This document shows, piece after piece, positions 1-9,344 of a stretch of DNA of 56,778 nt (the first letter of the stretch is position 1; each line of letters opens with the position of its first letter). This stretch comes from an uncultured Bacteroidales bacterium (GTDB lineage Bacteria > Bacteroidota > Bacteroidia > Bacteroidales > Bacteroidaceae), in assembly GCA_902779875.1 (NCBI GenBank), contig CACZCX010000005.1:1-56778 (forward strand), written 5' to 3'. The notes beneath the pieces were generated by a model, which saw nothing but the letters and a program-made list of their open reading frames with translations, had not been told where the DNA came from and made no database searches. The position numbers were made by a program, and so were the translations under genes.

Positions 1-1315
1 CGGTATGGCTGCTGCCGAGGGTATCCTGACATGCCGCGGCGGTATGACCAGCCACGCTGCAGTTGTTGCCCGCGGTATGGGTAAGTGCTGCGTATCAGGC
101 GCAGGTGCCCTGAGCGTTGACTACGTTAAGAAGACAGTTAAGATTGAGGACATTACCCTCAAGGAAGGTGACTATATTTCAATCAACGGTTCAACGGGTC
201 AGGTTCTGCTGGGTCAGATTGAGACCAAAGCTGCCGAGATCAGCGGTGATTTTGCCGAGCTGATGGATCTCTGCAACAAGTACACTCGTCTGGTTGTACG
301 TACCAACGCCGATACTCCTCACGATGCTGAGGTAGCCCGCACATTCGGTGCCGTTGGTATCGGTCTCTGCCGTACCGAGCACATGTTCTTTGAGGGTGAG
401 AAGATCAAGGCCATGCGTGAGATGATCCTTGCCGATAACAAGGAGGGTCGCGAGAAGGCTCTTGCCAAGCTGCTCCCCTACCAGACCAAGGACTTCTACG
501 GAATCCTCAAGGCCATGAACGGTCTGCCCGTCAACATCCGTCTGCTTGATCCCCCTCTCCACGAGTTCGTACCTCACGATACTAAGGGTCAGCAGGAGAT
601 GGCCGATGCCATGGGCGTAACTCTGGAGCAGATCAAGGCTCGCGTAGAGTCTCTGTCAGAGAACAACCCGATGCTCGGTCACCGTGGTTGCCGTCTGGGT
701 AACACCTATCCTGAGATCACAGAGATGCAGACCAAGGCTATCATCGGTGCCGCTATCCAGCTCCGCAAGGAGGGTATGGATCCCAAGCCCGAAATCATGG
801 TTCCTCTGGTTGGTAAGCACCACGAGTTCGAGCAGCAGGAGGCTATCATCCGCGAGACAGCTGCCAAGCTGTTCGAGGAGGAGGGCGTTAAGCCGTTCGA
901 GTTCAAGGTTGGTACTATGATCGAGATCCCGCGTGCAGCTCTTACCGCCGATGCAGTTGCAGCTCACGCCGAGTACTTCTCATTCGGTACCAATGACCTG
1001 ACACAGATGACATTCGGTTACTCACGTGATGATATCGCTTCATTCCTCCCCGTATATCTGGAGAAGAAGATCCTTAAGGTTGACCCGTTCCAGGTTCTCG
1101 ACCAGAAGGGTGTTGGCCAGCTCATCAAGATGGCCGTTGAGAAGGGTCGCTCAGTTCGTCCCGACCTCAAGTGCGGTATCTGCGGCGAGCATGGTGGCGA
1201 GCCTTCATCAGTCAAGTTCTGCGACAAGGTTGGTCTGAACTACGTGAGCTGCTCACCGTTCCGCGTACCTATCGCTCGTCTGGCTGCCGCTCAGGGCGCA
1301 ATTGAAAATTGCTAA
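1..1315 (+). CDS. ppdK: Pyruvate, phosphate dikinase, C-terminal half (5' end cut by window)
   Basis: This enzyme interconverts pyruvate, ATP and phosphate with phosphoenolpyruvate, AMP and pyrophosphate in the cytoplasm. About 437 residues are present of a family length near 900; base 1 is the last base of a codon and the reading frame is open from position 2. The fragment begins in the phosphohistidine domain: [15 protein letters not shown] carries the phosphorylated His. The rest is the PEP/pyruvate-binding TIM barrel, with [30 protein letters not shown] and the C-terminal [11 protein letters not shown], whose Cys is the proton donor in the family. Codon use is biased to GGT, CGT and GTT, as in glyA here, which suggests high expression. 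It ends in a terminator and probably forms a single-gene unit. Confidence 0.96.
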   Translation, partial: GMAAAEGILTCRGGMTSHAAVVARGMGKCCVSGAGALSVDYVKKTVKIEDITLKEGDYISINGSTGQVLLGQIETKAAEISGDFAELMDLCNKYTRLVVRTNADTPHDAEVARTFGAVGIGLCRTEHMFFEGEKIKAMREMILADNKEGREKALAKLLPYQTKDFYGILKAMNGLPVNIRLLDPPLHEFVPHDTKGQQEMADAMGVTLEQIKARVESLSENNPMLGHRGCRLGNTYPEITEMQTKAIIGAAIQLRKEGMDPKPEIMVPLVGKHHEFEQQEAIIRETAAKLFEEEGVKPFEFKVGTMIEIPRAALTADAVAAHAEYFSFGTNDLTQMTFGYSRDDIASFLPVYLEKKILKVDPFQVLDQKGVGQLIKMAVEKGRSVRPDLKCGICGEHGGEPSSVKFCDKVGLNYVSCSPFRVPIARLAAAQGAIENC

Positions 1316-1426
1316 TCGCAATTTCCAATTCCGCCCAAACGACATCCTTTTAGTTTCCTAACGGAAACGGGGCGTCCTTCGGACGGGTACGGCAGACTAC
1401 CGTACTAACACTGAAAAATATCAATA

Positions 1427-1462
1427 AAGGTGGAGACCTCTTGGTTCTCCACCTTATTTTTC
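1427..1462. terminator. Rho-independent terminator after ppdK, probably bidirectional
   Basis: Perfect 10-bp stem AAGGTGGAGA / TCTCCACCTT with a 9-nt loop, followed by ATTTTTCT on the plus strand. It lies between the convergent ends of ppdK and the 1504-2547 gene. On the minus strand the tail is a looser TTTATTGATATTTTT. Two smaller hairpins (CGTCC-TTC-GGACG at 1373-1385 and GTACGG/CCGTAC at 1387-1405) precede it. Confidence 0.85.
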
Positions 1463-1503
1463 TCCCTCTTACGCGCCGAGGGTGGCGACGGTTTTCCGAA
1501 ATA

Positions 1504-2547
1504 TTATTTGTGGAAGGTGTAGAACCAGAAGTAGGTTTTGCCGTACTTGATGAAGGTACTGTTGGCCTGATAGCGGAGAGGTTCGCTACGGATTGGTTCG
1601 AGGGCTTGCAGGAACTCGTCATAGGCAGCCTTACCGGCGGCATACTGATCAGGGAATCTCTGGCTGGCTATGGTATCAGAAGATAGGATCAGAGCCTCCA
1701 TGTAATACCGGGGCATGACGGAATAGGATTCAATCCTGATACTGTCTGAGAATGCCGTCAGGTCACAGTCAAGGAGCAATGATGCGAGCATAGCCTGATC
1801 GGACTGCATAGCCTTGAGCGAGTCTGAAAGAGTGCTGACACTGGCCATACGGTACGCGAACAGGTTATCCCCTATCCCACTACCCTCGGGGTTGGAACGG
1901 ACAGGGACGGAGAGCATGGCTTTGGCACGCAGGAGGTCTATATACGTATCGGTCTCCTCTTCATCGGCCCCAACCTTAAGGACTCCTTCATAATCCGCCT
2001 CATACATGAGGTACTCCATGCGCAGACGACGGTGGAAATTTTCATCGACATTACTCAGATAGGCTATCATGGAGAACAGCAGCGTCATGATAAGGAAATT
2101 GCCCAAAAGCGAGCGTGCCTGTGAGTTGTAGCTGGACTTGGGTACGTTCGATATGATCTTGCTCACGGTAAGAAGCAGCAGGGAGAATGTAGCCACAAGT
2201 ATCCACTGGAGATAGTTCTGGCCGAATACGGACTCTCCGTCATATCCTGTCACTATACCCAGGAACAGTGCCGAAAGTATGTAGTTGCAGGCATAGAGAC
2301 CGCGGCGGAATCCAAGGATGGTCTTGCCCGGAAGGACAAAGAACATGGCAAGCGCCGTCACTACCAACGTCAGAGTGAGATGGTAGTATGACATGGGAGT
2401 AGCCACACACTCCCCATCAAAGAGGGCTCTGTTACAGGCCGAGCATACAAGGTCCTTCTGGAAGAAGAACAGCCAGCAGAAGGTGAACGTGCAGAACAGT
2501 ATTCCGCAGACCCACCGATCACATTTGTCACAATACTGTTTTTCCAT
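1504..2547 (-). CDS. Unrecognised polytopic membrane protein with two N-terminal Cys pairs
   Basis: 347 residues, function not recognised. The N-terminus has CDKC at residues 6-9, a hydrophobic segment (VCGILFCTFTFCWLFFF), then CSAC near residue 35, so two CxxC pairs bracket the first membrane segment. Three to four further hydrophobic segments follow up to about residue 190, and the last 150 residues are soluble, ending in a Tyr/Phe-rich tail. The start lies 20 bp inside glgB, so translation is probably coupled to it. It is the last gene of the minus-strand operon that begins at the PBP1A gene. It may belong to one of the Bacteroidales DUF families of membrane proteins, but I cannot say which. 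Confidence 0.8.
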   Translation of the reverse strand: MEKQYCDKCDRWVCGILFCTFTFCWLFFFQKDLVCSACNRALFDGECVATPMSYYHLTLTLVVTALAMFFVLPGKTILGFRRGLYACNYILSALFLGIVTGYDGESVFGQNYLQWILVATFSLLLLTVSKIISNVPKSSYNSQARSLLGNFLIMTLLFSMIAYLSNVDENFHRRLRMEYLMYEADYEGVLKVGADEEETDTYIDLLRAKAMLSVPVRSNPEGSGIGDNLFAYRMASVSTLSDSLKAMQSDQAMLASLLLDCDLTAFSDSIRIESYSVMPRYYMEALILSSDTIASQRFPDQYAAGKAAYDEFLQALEPIRSEPLRYQANSTFIKYGKTYFWFYTFHK

Positions 2548-4552
2548 TTCGTCTCACCTTTTTAAGTACTAAAGCCGAACGTGCGGGCAGGTAGAGTTTG
2601 AGCCACTCCTTACGCACTTTCTTATATAGGGGATCCATGAGGGTGAAGTGCTCCAGTTTGTCATCCACACGGCCGTAACCGCCGAACTCCAGGTCATCGG
2701 TATCAAGCACGGTACGGTATGAGCCGCGCGGTACCAGGAACCCGTAGTCGGAGAACGAGCGCGTGGGGTTGAAGTTGAATACGAACACCAGATCGCCGCG
2801 ACCGAACGCCAGCACCTGGTCGGAGTCGTTATGCCAATACTCCACCACCTCCTTGTCCTGATAGTTCTTAATTGATCCGAGAAGTCTCATGACGGCACGG
2901 TCAAAATCACCCAGCCATGAGTACGAGAGCTCCCTGTTATCGACAAGACTCCACTGACGGCGGGCGTATTTATGGCTCCAGCCGTTACCCTCACGCGGGA
3001 AATCGATCCACTCGGGGTGTCCGAACTCATTACCCATAAAGTTCAGGTATCCTCCGTTTATGGTCGATGCAGTCACGAGTCGTATCATCTTATGGAGAGC
3101 TATTCCCCTCGATGTCACATCATTGCCTCCGTCCTTGGTGAAATGCCAGTACATATCGGCATCGATAAGACGGAATATGACCGTCTTGTCACCTACAAGA
3201 GCCTGGTCGTGACTCTCCACGTATGATATGGTCTTCTCATCCTTACGGCGGTTGGTCACCTCCCAGAATATGCCGGCCATGGACCAATCCTCATCTTTCT
3301 TTTCCTTGATGGTCTTGATCCAATAGTCTGGTATGTTCATGGCCAGACGGTAGTCAAATCCGTATCCGCCATCCTCAAAGGGGGCTGCCAGACCGGGCAT
3401 GCCGCTCACCTCCTCGGCTATCGTTATGGCATTGGGGTTGAACTGGTGAATAAGACGGTTGGCGAGCATCAGGTAGCAGATGGCATCATCGTCCTGATGG
3501 CCGTTGAAATAGTCGTCATAGTTGCAGAACGCCTCACCCAGCCCGTGACTGTAATAGAGCATGGAGGTCACACCGTCAAAACGGAATCCGTCAAAACGGA
3601 ACTCATCCATCCAGTACTTGCAGTTGGAGAGCAGGTAATGAAGCACCTGATCCTTGCCGTAATCGAAGCAGAGCGAACCCCACGCTGAGTGCTCATGACG
3701 GTCACCGGGCAGGAAATACTGGTTGGGATCACCGGCCAGATTACCCAGTCCCTCGTTCTCGTTCTTGACCGAATGCGAGTGTACCAGGTCCATTATGACC
3801 GATATGCCCATACCGTGGGCGGTATCGATCAGCTCCTTGAGTTCCTCCGGTGTGCCGAACCTTGACGACGGGGCAAAGAAACTGGAGACATGATATCCGA
3901 AGCTTCCGTAATAGGGATGCTCCTGGATGGCCATGACCTGTATGCAGTTATATCCGGCAGCCTTTACACGCGGCAGGACATTATCCTTGAATTCTATGTA
4001 AGTACCCACACCCTCACGCTCCTGAGCCATGCCCACATGACACTCGTATATGAGCAGAGGGTCTTTCTTGGGTTTGAAATTCCTGTGACGGAAACTGTAC
4101 TCCTTCTCGGGATCCCACACCTGGGCTGAGAATATATGCGACTGCTGGTCCTGCACCACCCTGCGGCACCATGCCGGGATACGGTCACCCTGACCGCCCT
4201 GCCATTTGACACGCATCTTGTAGTGCTGGCCGTGACGCAGCACGCCAATGGGTATCCGGACCTCCCAGTCACCGGCGTCATTGATACGCTTGAGGCTGAA
4301 CCGCTCCTGTTCCTCCCAGTTTGAGAAATCACCTATAAGGTATATCTGTGTGGCATTGGGAGCCCACTCACGGAATACCCACTCGCCCTTGCCGTGCTGA
4401 AGACCGTAATAGAGATAGCCTGAGGCGAAATCCGTGAGGCTCATCTTACCGCCGGTCAGACTGTTCTCACGCCACAGGGCGTGGTCATGCCGGCCTTCAA
4501 TGGCACCTGTATAGGGTGTCAGCCAGGGGTCATTCTCTATAATCTTCATCAT
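2528..4552 (-). CDS. glgB: 1,4-alpha-glucan branching enzyme (GH13)
   Basis: 674 residues. It creates alpha-1,6 branches in glycogen. An N-terminal CBM48-type beta domain (about residues 20-130, WAPNATQIYLIGDFSNW) precedes the GH13 barrel. Visible catalytic regions are DLVHSHS, DGFRFDGVTSM (nucleophile Asp near residue 325), ITIAEEVSG (acid/base Glu near 378) and YVESHDQALVGDK (transition-state His-Asp). The sequence looks like the eukaryotic-type branching enzymes common in Bacteroidetes rather than E. coli GlgB. Its ATG overlaps the upstream stop by 4 nt (ATGA); a second in-frame ATG follows at once. No glycogen synthase or phosphorylase gene is adjacent. Confidence 0.95.
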   Translation of the reverse strand: MMKIIENDPWLTPYTGAIEGRHDHALWRENSLTGGKMSLTDFASGYLYYGLQHGKGEWVFREWAPNATQIYLIGDFSNWEEQERFSLKRINDAGDWEVRIPIGVLRHGQHYKMRVKWQGGQGDRIPAWCRRVVQDQQSHIFSAQVWDPEKEYSFRHRNFKPKKDPLLIYECHVGMAQEREGVGTYIEFKDNVLPRVKAAGYNCIQVMAIQEHPYYGSFGYHVSSFFAPSSRFGTPEELKELIDTAHGMGISVIMDLVHSHSVKNENEGLGNLAGDPNQYFLPGDRHEHSAWGSLCFDYGKDQVLHYLLSNCKYWMDEFRFDGFRFDGVTSMLYYSHGLGEAFCNYDDYFNGHQDDDAICYLMLANRLIHQFNPNAITIAEEVSGMPGLAAPFEDGGYGFDYRLAMNIPDYWIKTIKEKKDEDWSMAGIFWEVTNRRKDEKTISYVESHDQALVGDKTVIFRLIDADMYWHFTKDGGNDVTSRGIALHKMIRLVTASTINGGYLNFMGNEFGHPEWIDFPREGNGWSHKYARRQWSLVDNRELSYSWLGDFDRAVMRLLGSIKNYQDKEVVEYWHNDSDQVLAFGRGDLVFVFNFNPTRSFSDYGFLVPRGSYRTVLDTDDLEFGGYGRVDDKLEHFTLMDPLYKKVRKEWLKLYLPARSALVLKKVRRNGKTVL

Positions 4553-4998
4553 GACTTTCTTATCTTGACTACAATTTTTACAATTCCGGACTCAGTAATG
4601 GCAGGGGCGTGCCCCTCACCGGGAAAGAATACCACGAACATCCCTCTCCTTACATTCAGATATGTGTCGCAAAGACCAGGATAGAATGCCACGTCTTTCT
4701 GGGCGTTGTAGGGGACCGACGGTTCGGGCATATGGGCCGATGAGATATAACCCATCTCCTCGTCACATGATATGGGCACCTGGATGTCGATGTAATCCCG
4801 ATGCGCCTCGATGGGAACCTCCTCACGGCGCTGGGCGTCCTGGCGGTTCACATTGACAAAAAGGTCGTCACCCTGCAGCACGATACGGCCAGGCTCAAGG
4901 GTCTCCAGGTCAGTGTTACGGAAGAACTCCGTCACCTTGCCCATGAGGGGACTCAGGTAGCTGTAGCTGTCAAGTCTGTCAAGTGTATCGAGTATCAT
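4549..4998 (-). CDS. YhcH/YjgK/YiaL family protein (DUF386, cupin-like)
   Basis: 149 residues, the usual family length. The family is a small beta-barrel fold; members include EbgC and the sialic-acid-operon protein YhcH, proposed to act on sugar anomers or bind metal-sugar complexes. Diagnostic stretches are EAHRDYIDIQVPISCDEEMGY and MFVVFFPGEGHAPAI, which carry the conserved His and Glu residues. It has no signal peptide and is probably cytoplasmic. It sits 3 nt after the MORN gene and overlaps glgB by 4 nt, so it is part of the same transcript. The substrate is not evident from the sequence. Confidence 0.88.
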   Translation of the reverse strand: MILDTLDRLDSYSYLSPLMGKVTEFFRNTDLETLEPGRIVLQGDDLFVNVNRQDAQRREEVPIEAHRDYIDIQVPISCDEEMGYISSAHMPEPSVPYNAQKDVAFYPGLCDTYLNVRRGMFVVFFPGEGHAPAITESGIVKIVVKIRKS

Positions 4999-5001
4999 AA
5001 T

Positions 5002-6048
5002 TCAATATACTATTGTTCTTATCTGTTTTCCTGATTTATCCTTCACTACGAATGTGCCGGAGCGGAATCCCTCCTTGAACATACCCTCCAGGCGGGTACC
5101 ATCGGACTCCACGACCTCACCCTTGCCATCGACCAGACCGTCCACGAATGTTCCCCTGAACTTGGTGCCGTCGGCCAGGCTCATGGAGCCTTCACCCCAG
5201 GGTTTGTCCTCCAGCCACTCTCCGTAGTAGCTGTCACCGTTGGCCCAGACCATACGACCTGTACCCTCACGGCGGTTATCTTTCCACTCACCGTCATAGA
5301 CGGAGCCGTCGGCCCAGGTGAAAACGCCTTTTCCCTCAGCCAGTCCGTTGCTCAGAGTGCCTTTATATTTGTCACCGTTGGCGAACGTATACTCTCCGTT
5401 ACCGGTTATGGCTCCGTTACGGAACTGGCCCTTGTAGGAGTCACCGTTGGGCATGGTGCACGTTCCGTTTCCGTTCTCACGGTCATCCTTCCAGCCACCT
5501 GTGTAGCTGTAATCCGAACTGCGGTATTCACCGTGTCCCTCGCGGTGGCCGTTCACCCACGAGCCTTTGTACTCGGAGCTGTCACACCAGCACATGGTTC
5601 CCGTACCCTGACGCTTGCCGTTCTCCCACTCGCCTGAGTAATAGGAGCCATCGGCCCAGAGATATACTCCTTTTCCGTCACGGACATCGTGATCCCAGTT
5701 TCCCTTATAGACATCGCCCGATGTATACTGGAGCTCGCCCTCGCCCGACCTCACGTTACCCGACCAGAATCCCAGGTAAAGGTCTCCGTTGGCGTAATGG
5801 CAGATGCCTACACCCTGACGCTGTCCTTTCTCATATGCCCCTTCATAAACATCGCCGTTGACATACTCCGTACGGCCGGTCCCCGAAGGTTTACGCAACT
5901 TGAGCGTACCGGTGTATACGGAACCGTCACTGAACACATAACGGTTTTTGCGCTCGATCCGGGTGCTGTCCTGGGCTCCGCGGGCCCATACTCCCGTGGC
6001 TGACGCCAGCGCAAGAGTCATTATGCATACCGACCTGACTATCCTCAT
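5002..6048 (-). CDS. Exported MORN-repeat protein
   Basis: 348 residues. The first 23 residues form a signal peptide (LALASATGVWA). The rest is almost entirely MORN repeats: about 13 units of 23 residues with the pattern NGDxYxGxW...GxG, for example HYANGDLYLG, TMPNGDSYKG and VWANGDSYYG. MORN repeats form elongated beta-hairpin arrays that bind other proteins or lipids; no catalytic domain is attached. The start overlaps the kdsB stop by 4 nt, and the upstream genes make peptidoglycan and LPS precursors, which with the signal peptide suggests a periplasmic or cell-envelope scaffold. That role is inference. Confidence 0.9.
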   Translation of the reverse strand: MRIVRSVCIMTLALASATGVWARGAQDSTRIERKNRYVFSDGSVYTGTLKLRKPSGTGRTEYVNGDVYEGAYEKGQRQGVGICHYANGDLYLGFWSGNVRSGEGELQYTSGDVYKGNWDHDVRDGKGVYLWADGSYYSGEWENGKRQGTGTMCWCDSSEYKGSWVNGHREGHGEYRSSDYSYTGGWKDDRENGNGTCTMPNGDSYKGQFRNGAITGNGEYTFANGDKYKGTLSNGLAEGKGVFTWADGSVYDGEWKDNRREGTGRMVWANGDSYYGEWLEDKPWGEGSMSLADGTKFRGTFVDGLVDGKGEVVESDGTRLEGMFKEGFRSGTFVVKDKSGKQIRTIVY

Positions 6049-6800
6049 AGCGAATGTTCCTTAAGGAAACGCTCGGCAGCTGCCAAGTCATCGGGTGTAT
6101 CTATTCCTATGGTCTCCACATCGGTCACGCCCACCTTGATCCTATAGCCTGCAGAGAGCCAGCGAAGCTGCTCAAGACTCTCGGCTTTCTCAAGCGGGGC
6201 CTGTTCAAGACGTGTAACCTCCTCCAGCACCTTGGCTCTGAAAGCATAAAGACCGATATGCTTGTAGTAGGTGTGGCGTGAAGGCCATTCGTTCTCGGGT
6301 ACGCCTCGCAGATAGGGAATCACGCTGCGGCTGAAATAGAGCGCGTTCCAGTTGTCATCGACAACGACCTTGGGACTGTTGGGGTTGGCAACCTTCTCAA
6401 ATGGGGTGTCAGCCGGGAACGGCTTGACAAGAGTGGCTATATCGGTCTCAGGGCTGTCGAACAGGCTCTTTATGGTCATGAGCTGTGACGGCTGTATGAA
6501 CGGCTCGTCGCCCTGTATGTTTACTACCACATCGGCCTTGACACCGCATTTCATGAATGCCTCATAGCAACGGTCGGTGCCGCTCTTATGGTCCTCACGG
6601 GTCATGACGGGTGTGAAACCGCCATCCTTGACCGCGTCGAAGATACGTACGTCATCGGTTGCCACGAACACGTGGTCAAAGACCTTCTTAGCCTGCTCGC
6701 ATACACGTATCACCACAGGCTTGCCACCCAGCATGGCCAGGGGCTTGGCAGGGAAACGTGTGGATGCGTATCGGGCCGGAATGATTGCTGCAAATTCCAT
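6045..6800 (-). CDS. kdsB: 3-deoxy-manno-octulosonate cytidylyltransferase (CMP-KDO synthetase)
   Basis: 251 residues. It activates KDO with CTP for transfer to lipid A. The N-terminus AIIPARYASTRFPAKPL is the nucleotide-binding signature, and VVNIQGDEPFI carries the metal-binding Asp region. Its start codon overlaps the PBP1A stop by one base (TGATG) and its stop overlaps the MORN gene start by 4 nt, so the three genes are translationally coupled. The other KDO genes are not in the window. Confidence 0.96.
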   Translation of the reverse strand: MEFAAIIPARYASTRFPAKPLAMLGGKPVVIRVCEQAKKVFDHVFVATDDVRIFDAVKDGGFTPVMTREDHKSGTDRCYEAFMKCGVKADVVVNIQGDEPFIQPSQLMTIKSLFDSPETDIATLVKPFPADTPFEKVANPNSPKVVVDDNWNALYFSRSVIPYLRGVPENEWPSRHTYYKHIGLYAFRAKVLEEVTRLEQAPLEKAESLEQLRWLSAGYRIKVGVTDVETIGIDTPDDLAAAERFLKEHSL

Positions 6801-9148
6801 CAGAATGTTTCTATTGATATGTTATCAAGTATCTCACCTTGGGGGTTCATGCCGTCGGCGCACGGGTCAAAATCCTCGGGGATGTCAAAGCGGGCGCTGG
6901 GCGAGTAACCCAGATTAACGGAGTCGGCATAGACCTTATCCATGAACTTGCCGAACACAGGCAGTGCCGCATGGGCGCCCTGTCCGTGGTCCATGTCATC
7001 AAAATGTATGTCGCGGTCCTCACCTCCTACCCAGCATCCTGCAACCAGGTCAGGGGTATAACCCATGAACCATGCATCGGAGTGGTTATCGGTGGTACCG
7101 GTCTTGCCGGCGCAGTCTACGGTGTAGAAGTTAGGGAAGAGGCTCTTGACACGCAGACGTGTTCCTGTTCCCTCATTCACCACGGCACGCATCATGTCAA
7201 TCATCTTATAGGCCGATGTCTCGCTGATAACCTCATGCGAGCGTGCCGAGAACTGAGCCAGCACATTACCCTCGGAGTCCTCAATGCGCGATACGTAAAG
7301 CGGGCTTACGCGGATTCCGTGGTTTACGAATGTGGTGTATGCGCTTACCATCTCCTCGACCGATACGTCACAAGTGCCCAGGCAGAGCGAGAGCACAGGT
7401 TCGATGGCCTGGTTGCGCAGACCGAACTCATGAAGCAGGTCCACGAACGAATACGGACTGAGCTGGCTCATGAGGTATGCCGTGATGTTGTTGTTGGAGC
7501 GTGAAAGACCCCACTTGAGGGTAACCAGCTGACCCAGCATGGTCTTGCCGTCATCCTTGGGCTGCCATATCTGGCCCGACTCGGTAAGGATGGTCTGAGG
7601 CTGATTCACCACCTGGTCACAGGGCGAATAACCGCTCTCCATGGCCAGAGAGTAAAGATAGGGTTTCATGGTAGAACCCACCTGACGGCGGCCGGTATGT
7701 ACCATGTCATACTGGAAGGCGCGGTAGTCGGGTCCGCCCACGTAAGCCCTCACGAATCCGGTCTTGGGTTCCATGCACATGAATCCTGAACGCAGGTAGT
7801 GTTTCATGTAACGTATGGAATCCATGGGGGTGAGCACGGTATCCACGTATCCGTCATATGTGAACAGCTCCATCTCACGTGGAGTGTTCCATATCTTACG
7901 GAGAGAATCCATGGAGACTCCATTATTCTGAAGACGTCTGTAACCGGCATTCAGCAGTCCGTCCTCAAGCATCTTACGGGCTTGTTCGGCCGATATGTTA
8001 CTGGTGTATGGAGCCGTCTTTACATTCTTCTTGGCCTTGAAGAAATCAGGCTGCAGGTAATCCTGGAGCTGTGCCGCCATGGCCTCCTCGGCGTAACGCT
8101 GCATACGGGAGTCTATGGTCACATAGATCTTGAGGCCATCGGTATAGAGGTTGTAGGGCTCACCGTTCTCCTTGAAGTTCTTGTTGCACCATCCGAACAG
8201 GGGGTCGTTCTCCCAATCCAGCGAGTCCTCATAGAACTGCTGCTTACGCCAGCTGGCGGCATAATTCTTGGGATCGGGCTTTTTCTCGTAGAGTCTCACA
8301 CGCAGGAGTTCCCTCAGGTAGGTTGCCTGTCCGGCCTTCTGGTCCACCTCATGGAAGTTCAGCACGATATCGGTCTGCTGCAGCGAGTCTCTCTGGGCCT
8401 CGGTCAGGAATCCGGCCTTCTCCATCTGCGAGAGCACCACGTTACGACGCTCACGCGACCTCTGAGGATGTGACTTGGGGTTGAAACGCGAGGCGTTCTG
8501 AAGCATGCCGACCATGGTGGCAGCCTCCTCGGCGTTCAGTTCGGAAGGATGCTTGCCGAAATATGTGTTCGATGCAGTGTAGATACCTACGGCATGATGT
8601 ACAAAGTCATACTTGTTGAGATAGAGGGTCATGATCTCCTCTTTTGTATAGTAGCGCTCCAGCTTGACTGCCACCACCCACTCTATGGGTTTCTGCAAGG
8701 CGCGCTGCACCGTTCCGCGGGCCACATGCTCGGTATAGAGCTGCTTGGCCAGCTGCTGGGTCAGGGTACTGCCGCCGCCGGCACTGCGTTGCTGCAGTAT
8801 GACGCGCTTCACGATAGCTCTCACCAGAGCCTTGAGGTCTATGCCGGAGTGCTCCTGGAAACGCACGTCCTCGGTGGCCAGAAGAGCCTTGACCAGATAC
8901 GGTGACAGCTCATCGAAATTGACCCACACGCGGTTATCGGAAGTATATGCGAACGTACCCAGAACCACGCCGTCGGAGGAGATTATCTGGGTAGCGAATT
9001 TGTCAATGGGGTTTTCAAGGTCCTCAACCGAGGGGGTGTTTCCTATCCAGCCCTTGGCGATGCCGGTAAAGAAGAGGTATATGGAGAGGATTCCTACAAC
9101 AAACAAAAGCCACAGTCCCAGTATGATACGCTTGAATGTCTTGCTCAT
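6800..9148 (-). CDS. mrcA: Class A penicillin-binding protein 1A (transglycosylase/transpeptidase)
   Basis: 782 residues. It polymerises and cross-links peptidoglycan. One N-terminal membrane anchor (about residues 8-30) is followed by a GT51 domain with EDVRFQEHSG (catalytic Glu near 93) and GGSTLTQQLAKQL. The transpeptidase domain has the SxxK serine in GSTMKPY (near 491), SRSNN as the SxN motif and GKTGT (near 681). It is the first gene of the minus-strand operon that continues through kdsB, the MORN protein, YhcH-like, glgB and the membrane protein, with overlaps or gaps of at most 3 nt. Confidence 0.96.
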   Translation of the reverse strand: MSKTFKRIILGLWLLFVVGILSIYLFFTGIAKGWIGNTPSVEDLENPIDKFATQIISSDGVVLGTFAYTSDNRVWVNFDELSPYLVKALLATEDVRFQEHSGIDLKALVRAIVKRVILQQRSAGGGSTLTQQLAKQLYTEHVARGTVQRALQKPIEWVVAVKLERYYTKEEIMTLYLNKYDFVHHAVGIYTASNTYFGKHPSELNAEEAATMVGMLQNASRFNPKSHPQRSRERRNVVLSQMEKAGFLTEAQRDSLQQTDIVLNFHEVDQKAGQATYLRELLRVRLYEKKPDPKNYAASWRKQQFYEDSLDWENDPLFGWCNKNFKENGEPYNLYTDGLKIYVTIDSRMQRYAEEAMAAQLQDYLQPDFFKAKKNVKTAPYTSNISAEQARKMLEDGLLNAGYRRLQNNGVSMDSLRKIWNTPREMELFTYDGYVDTVLTPMDSIRYMKHYLRSGFMCMEPKTGFVRAYVGGPDYRAFQYDMVHTGRRQVGSTMKPYLYSLAMESGYSPCDQVVNQPQTILTESGQIWQPKDDGKTMLGQLVTLKWGLSRSNNNITAYLMSQLSPYSFVDLLHEFGLRNQAIEPVLSLCLGTCDVSVEEMVSAYTTFVNHGIRVSPLYVSRIEDSEGNVLAQFSARSHEVISETSAYKMIDMMRAVVNEGTGTRLRVKSLFPNFYTVDCAGKTGTTDNHSDAWFMGYTPDLVAGCWVGGEDRDIHFDDMDHGQGAHAALPVFGKFMDKVYADSVNLGYSPSARFDIPEDFDPCADGMNPQGEILDNISIETF

Positions 9149-9209
9149 TTCAATTTTTACTCCTTTTTGAATCTCCGGAACAGCCCGGAAAATGTTGCAC
9201 TTAATTCTA

Positions 9210-9217
9210 CAAATTTA
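9210..9217 (-). promoter_or_regulatory. Candidate -7 box for the mrcA operon
   Basis: TAAATTTG on the minus strand fits the Bacteroidetes -7 consensus TAnnTTTG. It lies about 60 nt before the mrcA start. No convincing -33 TTTG lies at the right distance, so only the -7 element supports the call. Confidence 0.4.
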
Positions 9218-9312
9218 GCATAAAAACAATGTAACGCGGAAACACTTGCAACAAAAAATGGGTATTTAAATAAAGTTATGAACAAGCGCTCCTGTAGTTG
9301 GTATTTTATTAG

Positions 9313-9320
9313 TAATTTTG
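9313..9320 (+). promoter_or_regulatory. Candidate -7 box for pyrBI
   Basis: TAATTTTG matches TAnnTTTG and lies 24 nt before the pyrB ATG. The nearest TTG (9298-9300) is only 12 nt upstream, too close for a standard -33 element. Confidence 0.4.
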
Positions 9321-9344
9321 GACTCCCGAACCAACTATACGCAT

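Noticed and set aside
5002-6048. 69-bp periodicity as a DNA tandem repeat
   Set aside because: The period is the 23-residue MORN protein repeat; the DNA copies differ widely.
7799-8473. Long open frame (224 codons) on the plus strand opposite PBP1A, and similar antisense frames opposite uxaC, glgB and the SpoIIE gene
   Set aside because: They lie fully inside well-supported genes, have no family motifs and follow from the codon bias of the true frame.
9318-9344. TTG start giving pyrB nine more residues
   Set aside because: The TTG is part of the candidate -7 box; the ATG at 9345 gives the family N-terminus.
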